Origin: Pegoplata infirma
Lineage: Eukaryota; Arthropoda; Insecta; Diptera; Anthomyiidae
Length of the DNA: 64,000 bases
Reading direction: 5' to 3'
Assembly: GCA_963921195.1 (NCBI GenBank)
Contig: OY992537.1
Coordinates: 177,089,021 to 177,153,020 of the forward strand
Below are positions 35,801 to 44,800 of the stretch, in pieces. Position numbers and translations under genes: made by a program. The notes below the pieces were generated by a model that was given only the letters and a program-made list of their open reading frames with translations, was not told where the DNA came from and made no database searches. How positions within the stretch are numbered: the first letter of the stretch is position 1; every line of letters begins with the position of its first letter.

Positions 35801-38800
35801 ATATTTTTTAAAAAACAATTGATTATTACAAAATTAATAAACAACAAAATAAATAAACTTACAATTACTAACAAGGAAAGTCTCCCTGGTGTCACCCTCC
35901 GATCTTCATGAAATTTGGATATGTTGTTAAGAACGAAAATTAATTAGACACGTATTTTTTTTAGCTTCCCAAACTCATTTTTAGGGTGGGTCGACTTGTA
36001 TGGGGGGAAATTGACCTTTTTCAGTTTTTTACGATTTGCGCCTATTTTAACAAAATTAATATAGGCATGTGTGGTATCAGATTAAAGGTATTAAAAATAC
36101 CTATCTCGTGGTGCTAACGACGGGCCAAAGAAGTTAATATTTTTCGACTTATTAACAAAAATGTCCAAAAATTTTGGTGTTTTACTCAATATGACGAAAA
36201 GTTGTGCATGTTTGGACACGTTCTTAGCACACGTAGATAGGTTTTCCAAAGACCTTTCATTTGGTATGTAACATGACTAGGTTTCTTTGCATAATATAGG
36301 AGATAAACGAAAAAAACTGAAAAATGGCATTGTCGTCCCCCCTCCTTTTTACCCCCTAAATATGGATTTGGGCCGCTAAAAAAAAATACGTGTCCCTTTA
36401 TTTTTTCTGATCTACAAAATAAAACCAATTCCATAAAGATCCGGGGGTGACACTAGGGAGACTTCCCTTGTAAGTAGTTTTTCACATTAAATTATACATT
36501 GAATGTTACACAGCTTACATAAAACATTTAACATATAATTAAATTAAACACACAACTTAAATTAATATCACAGTTTATCTTTTCTATTTTATTGCAACTC
36601 TGTAGCTAGAACTTATATTATTTGTGACTTCTTTTAAATTCATTGTTCTGTCAATATTTTGTTGTATACGTAAGCTTTCTATTGTGAAACGTTTTTTCTG
36701 TTTTGATTCTACGTCTAATATTCTTATTCTGTCAAAGTCAGGTTTATGCTTTTCGCTAATCATATGTTTTGACAAAGCTGTTGATTCCTTTTGTTTATCT
36801 ATGTCATTTTTGTGTTCACACATTCTTGTTTGAAAATTTCTCTTTGTTGTGCCAATATAAATTAAATCGCATTTTTGTTCGTCATTTCCCTTACATGCTA
36901 TTTCGTACACAACGTTATTTTGTTGTTGTTTTTCTACAGGCATTTTAATTTTAGAAAAAATAGAGTTGAGTGTAGTATGTGGTTTGTAGGCGTAACATAT
37001 GTTTTGTGTGTCTATCGTTGTTTTTATATTTCTGTTGTCCGTTAAACCAGGAATAGACTTTACACTGTAAAAAACTTTGTCATTGTTTTCAGTGTTGTTT
37101 GAAGTTGTGTTGTTTTTTAATTTTCTTTGTGTTTCTTCAATTAGTTGGTGTATAAGTTTTATTGGAAAGCTATTATTTATTAATATTGTTGTAATTTTCT
37201 TTATGTTTTTAATGTGGAATTCCTCGTCGCTAATATATAGTACCCTAAAAATGAAATTTTTTGCCGTATTTATTATTTGGTATTTTGGTTGAGTTGCATT
37301 AAAATTCATCAGTCTACCAGATGATGTTTCTTTTGAATACCAGTCAAATTTAATAAAACTATTATGTCGATATATGTATGTATCCAAATATGCAATTTTA
37401 AAATTCTCTTCAATTTCCGTAGTAAACTGGATTTTTGGATGATATGCGTTGAAAGTATTCAGGATCTCTTCTTTGTCGTCACGTTTTACTATAGCTAATA
37501 TGTCATCTACATATTTCACTATGTATTTTAAATTTATATTTTTCTTTTTTAGTTCGGCTATTGCTTCGTCGAGTAAACTGTCCAGTACTACATCAGCTAT
37601 AGTAGGGGAAAGGGGGTTCCCCATTGGCATTCCAAAAATCTGGCTATAGATTTTATTTTCGTAGACGAAATAATTGTTATCCATGAGACAAAATTTAAGT
37701 ATTTTTAAAAAAGTGGACTTCGAGATTTTTGTTTGTTTTTTAATAGTTTCCCATTTTCCCATTATGTTTTTTATGGCAGTATGCACAGGGATGTTCGTAA
37801 ATAATGACACGACATCAAATTATATGAGAACTTCATTGTCCGCGATAAATGTATGTTGTAATTGTTTTTTAAGTTCTGCAGAGTTTTTAATATTATATTT
37901 TTCGGAAATTATATCGTTAAACTATATTCAATTTGAGCTATCTAAAAAAACATAACTTTTCAGGAGAGCAAAAAAACTGTCGCATTCGGGTATTTTTAAA
38001 CTTTTTGTCGGCCGATCTTTTACAATATTAATTAATAATTACTACTAAATTTTACACGTGCTTTGTTTGTAAAAATTCGTATTATTCGCTGAGTAACAGC
38101 AGATAGCTCAACCTTTTTTATTTGAAGTTAATCAACCTAAGCAGATAGCTCATTAAATATAGACTTTAAAGCTTCATAACTTTTTAACGGATTATGATAA
38201 AAATCTGAATTTGGTACCATATTTCTCAGTTTTATAAGCCCTTCCATTACAGGTGTTAAAAAAATACTTTTTAATTTTTTTTTAATCATCGATTTTTTCG
38301 CGCTTTATCGCCATTATTTGGAACCTTCATGAAGCTTGCGAAAAATGTCATAACACTTGTGTTTGCTGTACAATCGAATGGGCAAATAAAATATGCAAAA
38401 AGTTTAACCGGTTTTGCTCCGCATCGAAATATGGGTCAAAAACCGCGTTTTTAACCGCGGAAAGGATTTGAAACTTTCCAAAAAAAAAACTGCCATTATT
38501 TTTATTGATGGAAACACCGTATTAAAAGTGAAAATATAAAAAAATATAAATTTAAAAGTTTACCCCAGTAAACTATACTGTAGATAGCTCAAATTTTTAT
38601 TTATAAAAAAACATGTTTTCACATAGCTCATGCCATTTCTGCAATAAAATAGTCTTAAAATATTTTTTTTGTTCTGAAATTAATACCATAGATGACACTT
38701 ATGCCAGCGAACATTTTACCATCAAAAACTCATTTTCGTCAACCGAGCAGATAGCTCAAATTGAATATAGTTCCACGATATGTTTGAGAATTTGGCCAAT

Positions 38801-41800
38801 ATATTTGGAGAGTTGGTAACATGGGACATTCATCGACGATACAATCGGTCTAAGGGGAGTATTTGTTTTGTGAATTTTTGGGAGACCGTAAATTCTTGGA
38901 GCAATGGCTGCGCTGCATAATAGTTGACTTTTTTGCCATTGATCTATACACTCATCTTTGAATATCTCAGAAACTATGTTATTATTTTCCCTTTGAAGTT
39001 TTGACGTTGGATCTATTCGTATTGTTCTGTATGTATTTTTGTCTTCAAGCAGTTTTTCCATTTTATTATTATAATCCTTCTTATACATTAAAACCGTTTT
39101 ATTACCTTGTCCGCTTGTATAGTAATAACGTCGTCGTGTTTTTTCAAAAATTTCTTTGTTTTCTCAAAAACTGTAAGAATAAATTTCTCCTTTGGGGTAT
39201 TTTTAAGTTTTCTTTTGAAACCTGTAATTTTATTAGCTAATTTTGTCCTAGCGATTTCTTTAACCTGATCTTCATTATCATCAATGGCTTGAATGCACTG
39301 CTCAATATCAGCAATAACATGCAATGCCGAAAAACTGTGCTTATCAACTGGTAAGGCGAATTTTCTTCCCAGGGACAACATCCACTTACTTTCCATTGGA
39401 ATTTCTAGATTGGTTTTATTTTCAAACCAACTTTCATTGAAAATAAGGCCATGTAATTTAAAATGATTTTCTTTCAGTGTATGTAATTTTCTTATTTGTT
39501 TTCCCTTTATATTCTTTGTTATCTGTTTTGTTCTTTCTATTTGTTTGTGAATAAAATTTGTGTAGTCTTCTTCTATTAGCATATTTTTGATGCCCGTATT
39601 TATGTTATAAATTTTGCGTTTGATTAGTTTAATATTTGTGTTAATTTGTGAAATTTCTAAATTTAAAATTTTTTTGTGAAAATTGTTTTCAATATTTCCT
39701 AACTTTCCCTTGATTGTGTTGCATTTGAAAAGATCCTTTACCTTAGTTGTTGTATTTATGGTGTGTTTTGGTATTATTCCATAGCTTCTACATGAAAGTA
39801 AAAACTTTAGACCCTGTTGTTGTTGTATTAACTTTTTTTGATTCGTTACAATAGTCTTTCATTGTCCGTTGTGTTTCCTTATTATACTTAAGTTCGATGT
39901 GTTTAAAATAACCCTTCATGATTATGTTTTACTTCTGATGCTGGCGCTATATTTGTTGTTGTTGATGTTATTAAAAAATGTTTAAACAAATTTGTTTCGG
40001 CAAGCTCTCCGATATTGTTCTAAAGTATTTTTGTTATTTTTTTGACCAAGTTGTTATATTATATACTACCTCCGTCCCGAAATATTTTTAACATTTCTAT
40101 AGATTTTTTTGTCCCAAAATAAACTTAACATTTTATTAAGCAGTGTTTTAGTTGAAATAATACAAGATAAAGTTAAAAAACAATCTTATACTAATCTCGT
40201 GTACTAAAACTGTAACAAAATTAATTAAAAATATTTGCAAGATGTCCCTATTGCATTCATAATGCATTTATTAACAACCGTTAAAAAGGCCTCTAGCGTA
40301 AAATTTCTTATTTCATACGCCGCATTTTGTAATAATTTTCATCTTTTCGACCAAAGTGGACACCATGCCTGTTTGTAACGTCGAAAACAAGTTGTCTCAT
40401 TTATCTGGATGCAGTTTATTGCATCCATTTTGCACGTGAATTGAAAAATTGCAAAGCTATAAAGAATTTTTAAGTTATTGATATGTCCCGATATGTATTA
40501 ACAAAAAAAACCAAGCTTTTTCAAAAAATCCTCCATAATCCCAGCCAAAATATAGAAATGTTAAGATTATTTTGGGACGGAGGTAGTATGAGTTTTTGTT
40601 GAGCTAATTGGGCCTAATGTATTAATGTAAATTAAAAACCTTTTTTACATATTTCTCCCAACGTTTCTAAAACTTCTAAAAAACACTTATGAAACACACT
40701 TATCAAAAAACACCATAAGCTTTTGAAAATATTTTCTAAAAGAAAAAAAAAAAAAATAAGCTTTCATATGAGCCATTACTTTTGATAATCGGGTTACTAG
40801 TTAAAAATGCCTGCGAATTTTGTACTCTTGCCCAAAACATTAAATCATGATAATGTTGTGCGGAAGATTTGGGTGTACTTGCCAAATCGAAGTTTTTTTT
40901 AGAAAAAACAATGTTATATTACTTTGCTATTCCATGCACAACAAATTGAAATATCAGTCGAGGACCCCATTAAAAAACCGAAAGAGCTGTACATTTCGTA
41001 GGTGAGTGCAAAAATAAGTGCAAAAAAGTGTTTTTACTAGAGCCTACGGTCAGGACCGGTTACCCGGGTAGACCGAAAACCGGTCTACCCGGGCAGATCG
41101 GTCTTTATATTAATATTTTTTTTTTTTAAATTTCCCACTTCCACCATTTTTAAGAACAACTAAAGTGTCAAACTGAAATACTATGTAGAGAAAGTGAATT
41201 TTTTACAAAACTTAAGAACAATTTGTTTTATTTTTCATTAAAATTAAAAATGACAATATCTCAAAAACTAAGCAAGATAGAGCAAAACGGAGAAAATTTT
41301 CAAAAGAAAGACAATGAAGAAAAATATGGAACAGCCTTCCCCTATCGATGTGTGGAGCCAATAGGTCCGAAATTTTGAATTAAAAATTTGCATTCCGGAA
41401 AATTTTAAAAAGCCAATATCTCGGTAAGTATTGTCCACACGATAAAAAGTCCAATGGTGTTTTTGTTGCTCTTTACTTGAAGAACTTCACCACAGAATAT
41501 CCGAAAGCCGTGAGATCAAAAGTTTTTGAGCTTTTGAATTTTTAGTTTTTCTAGGACCCCAAAACTTATTTTTTTATGATTTCAAATGCCGATTTCTCAA
41601 AATTTTTGTTCTACGATCGGCACAAAAAGCTGTGAATAGATCGAAAATTATGTCTAGAGTATCCTTGTTTCATATGGAGTCATTTGAAGCAACCGCAAAA
41701 AAGTGCCGTCCTAAAGACCGAAAAAGACCGTCCCAATTTCATGTAAATACATGGAAAACACAAGACTTTACGATTTTAACAGCCGATTTCTCAAATTTTT

Positions 41801-44800
41801 TTTTCTACGACCGGCACAAAAAGCTGTCGGTAGATCAAAAATTATGTCTAGAGTATCCCAATTCCATATGGAGTCATTTGAAGCAACCGCAAAGAAGTGC
41901 CGTCCTAAAGACCGAAAAAGACCGTCCCAATTTTATGTAAATACATGGAAAACACAGGACTTTACGATTTTAACAGCCGATTTCTCAAAATTTTTGTTCT
42001 ACGACCGGCACAAAAAGCTGTCTAGAGTATCCCTATTCCATATGGAATAGGGATACTCTAGACATAGTTGCCAATCTATTCACAGCTTTTTGTGCCGGTC
42101 GCAGAACAAAAATTTTGAGAAATCGGCTGTTAAAATCGTAAAGTCTTGTGTTTTCCATGTATTTACATGAAATTGGGAAGGTCTGTTTCGGTCTTTAGGA
42201 CGGAACTTTTTTGCGGTTGCTTCAAATGACTCCATATGGATTAGGGATACTCTAGACATAATTGCCGATCTACCCACAGCTTTTTGTGCCGGTCGTAAAA
42301 CAAAAATTTTGAGAAATCGGCTGTTAAAATCGAAAAGTCTTGTGTTTTCCATGTATTTACATGAAATTGGGACGGTCTTTTTCGGTCTTTAGGACGGCTC
42401 TTTTTTGCGGTTGCTTCAACTGACTCCATATGAAACAAGGATACTCTAGACCAATGGTTCCCAACCTTTGATTCTCGCCCCACTAGGGGGCAGTCTAAAG
42501 GTTCCAGGGGGGCAACGAGCAAATTTTCAAGTTTTTTTTTTAGTTAAATTAACAACAATATATTTTTTTACCAAAATAAACTAAAAAAATTTTGTTAATT
42601 GCTTAAAATTTTTACTAAAAACTTAATTTAAATGCTTATTTTACAAAAACTTTGCTGAACCAGTAGTTATTTTTCATTAGAAAAATTAACAAATTTTTCT
42701 TGAGTGTAGGGGGGACAATGCAATATTTTTAACTTAAAAGTGGGGCGTGGCGTAAAAAAGGTTGGGAACCATTGCTCTAGGCATAATTTTCGATCTATTC
42801 ACAGCTTTTTGTGCCAGTCGTAGAACAAAAATTTTGAGATATCGGTATTTGAAATCTTAAAAAAATGAGTTCTGGGGTCCTAAAAAAACTAAAAATCAAA
42901 TAGCTCAAAAACTTTTGATCTCAGGGCTTTCGGATATTCTGTGGTCAAGTTCTTTAAGTAAAGAGCAACAAAAACGCCATTGGACTTTTTATCGTGTGGA
43001 CAATACTTACCGAGATTTTGGCTTTTTAAAATTTTCCGGAATGCGAATTTTTAATTCAAAATTTCGAACCTATTGAGTCCACACATCCATAGAGGAAGGC
43101 TGTTCCATATTTTTCTTTGTTGTCTTTCTCTTGAAAATTTTCTCCGTTTTGCTCTATCTTGCTTAGTTTTTGAGATATTAGCATTTTTCATTTTTAGTGA
43201 AAAAAAAATGGAGAAATTTTCCAAGTTTTGGTGAAAATAACACTAAACTAATTTAATATTTTATTTGCGCCCTTGATTGATTTTAAAAGTTGTTGTTAAT
43301 AAAAATTCAATAAATAAAAAATTAAAAACCGGTCTACCCGGGTAGACCGGTTGACCCACAGTCCGGTTAACCGGGTAGACCGGTCTACCCGGGTATACCG
43401 ATGAACAAAATATAACAAAATAAAAATTATGAAAAAAAATTTTGATGGAAAAAAAATTTTGATGGAAAAAAAATTTTATGAAAAAAAAAAAAATAATGAA
43501 AAATAAATTTATGAAAAAAAAAATTGATGAAAAAAAATTTGATGAAAAAAAAAATTTGATAAAAAAAAAACTTTGATGAAAAAAAATTAATAAAAAAAAA
43601 AATGAATGAAAAAAAAATATGATTTGGAACAAAAAAAAAATTGATAAAAAAAAAAAAAATTATGAAAAAAAAAAAAATTGATGAAAAAAAAGATATGTTT
43701 CTTTTTATTCAACAGCTGGTGAAAAACGGTTTTATTCACCACGAGGTGAATTATTATCCAAGTTACAAACCCAGGTTATTAAAATTTTTGGTTTTAAGAA
43801 AATGAAAATAGTAATTCTTGTTTTCTTTATCGTTAATTGTTAGCTTATATAGTCAAACTGAGGTGGCGTCCTGCAACTTTTTTAAAATTAGACACCAGCC
43901 TAAAAACATTATCATGTTAAAACAAATTTATGAAAAAAAATTTTGATGAAAAAAAAATATTGAAAAAAAAAAAAAATAATAAAAAAATAAAATAATGAAA
44001 AAAATGAAAAAATTGATGAAAAACAAAATTTGATGAAAAAACAAAAAAAAATTATGAAAAAAAAATTTTGATGAAAAAAAAAAAATTTGATGAAAAAAAA
44101 AAATTAATGAAAAAAAAAAAAATTTATGAAAAAAAAGTTTTATGAAAAAAAATTTGATGAAAAAAAAATTTATGAGAAAAAAAATGATGAAAAAAAAAAA
44201 GTTTGATAAAAAAAAAAAAATTGATGAAAAAAAATTGATGGGGAAAAAATTTATGAAAAAAAAAAAATTTGATGCAAAAAAAAAATTTAATTAAAAAAAA
44301 ATTTATGAAAAAAAAAAAAAATTTGTTGGTGAAAAATAATTATGTTACTTTTTATTCACCAGCTGGTGAATAACCCAATTCTTTAAAATTTTTGGTTTTA
44401 AGAAAATGAAAATAGTAATTCTTGTTTTCTTTTTTGTTAATTGTTAATTTATATACCCGAGTAAAAATTTTTATATGATGCAATACATAATGATATATAA
44501 CACAATATATATTTATACGCAATTTAATCCAAATAATGGTGGATATTTTTGCATTAAAAAAGATCAACTTCTATAAAATATGATTTGATTTTATCCGAGT
44601 TTTGACCAGACATTGCCATATATTGGTGGATCTAATTAGATCTAATTGCATAAAAAACATATAAAATCCTGGTGTTTTTTGGTTTGGGTTGAGATACACC
44701 ACAGGTCAACGATACATTCTCCAAACATATAATTTTCTAAAACAAAAAATGTTTGGGTACGCTTCGAACCAGATAGGTGATATACATAACCCTAACAAGG

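Larger units (their letters stand above)
35681..40669 (-). mobile_element. Penelope-like element, decayed, intron 2
   Basis: Encodes Penelope-type reverse transcriptase plus a GIY-YIG endonuclease on the minus strand, and is bounded by direct repeats starting ATGAGTTTTTGTTGAGCTAA (35681 and 40589). Such LTR-like direct repeats are typical of this group. Three MITEs are nested in it: 35872-36470, 37927-38765 and 40066-40586. Its transcription direction is opposite to the receptor gene. Confidence 0.8.

Noticed and set aside
36624..37955. Plus-strand open frames opposite the Penelope-like ORF
   Set aside because: Antisense shadows rich in F, S and L; the RT and GIY-YIG motifs lie on the minus strand.
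41632..42522. Repeated open frames on both strands with MESFEATAKK and TWKTQDF as a possible gene family
   Set aside because: They arise from 194-bp tandem repeats in both arms of a foldback and appear equally on both strands; none has a domain.
43261..43632. 123-codon hydrophobic protein on the minus strand
   Set aside because: Almost pure F/I/S from an A-rich tandem tract; low complexity only.
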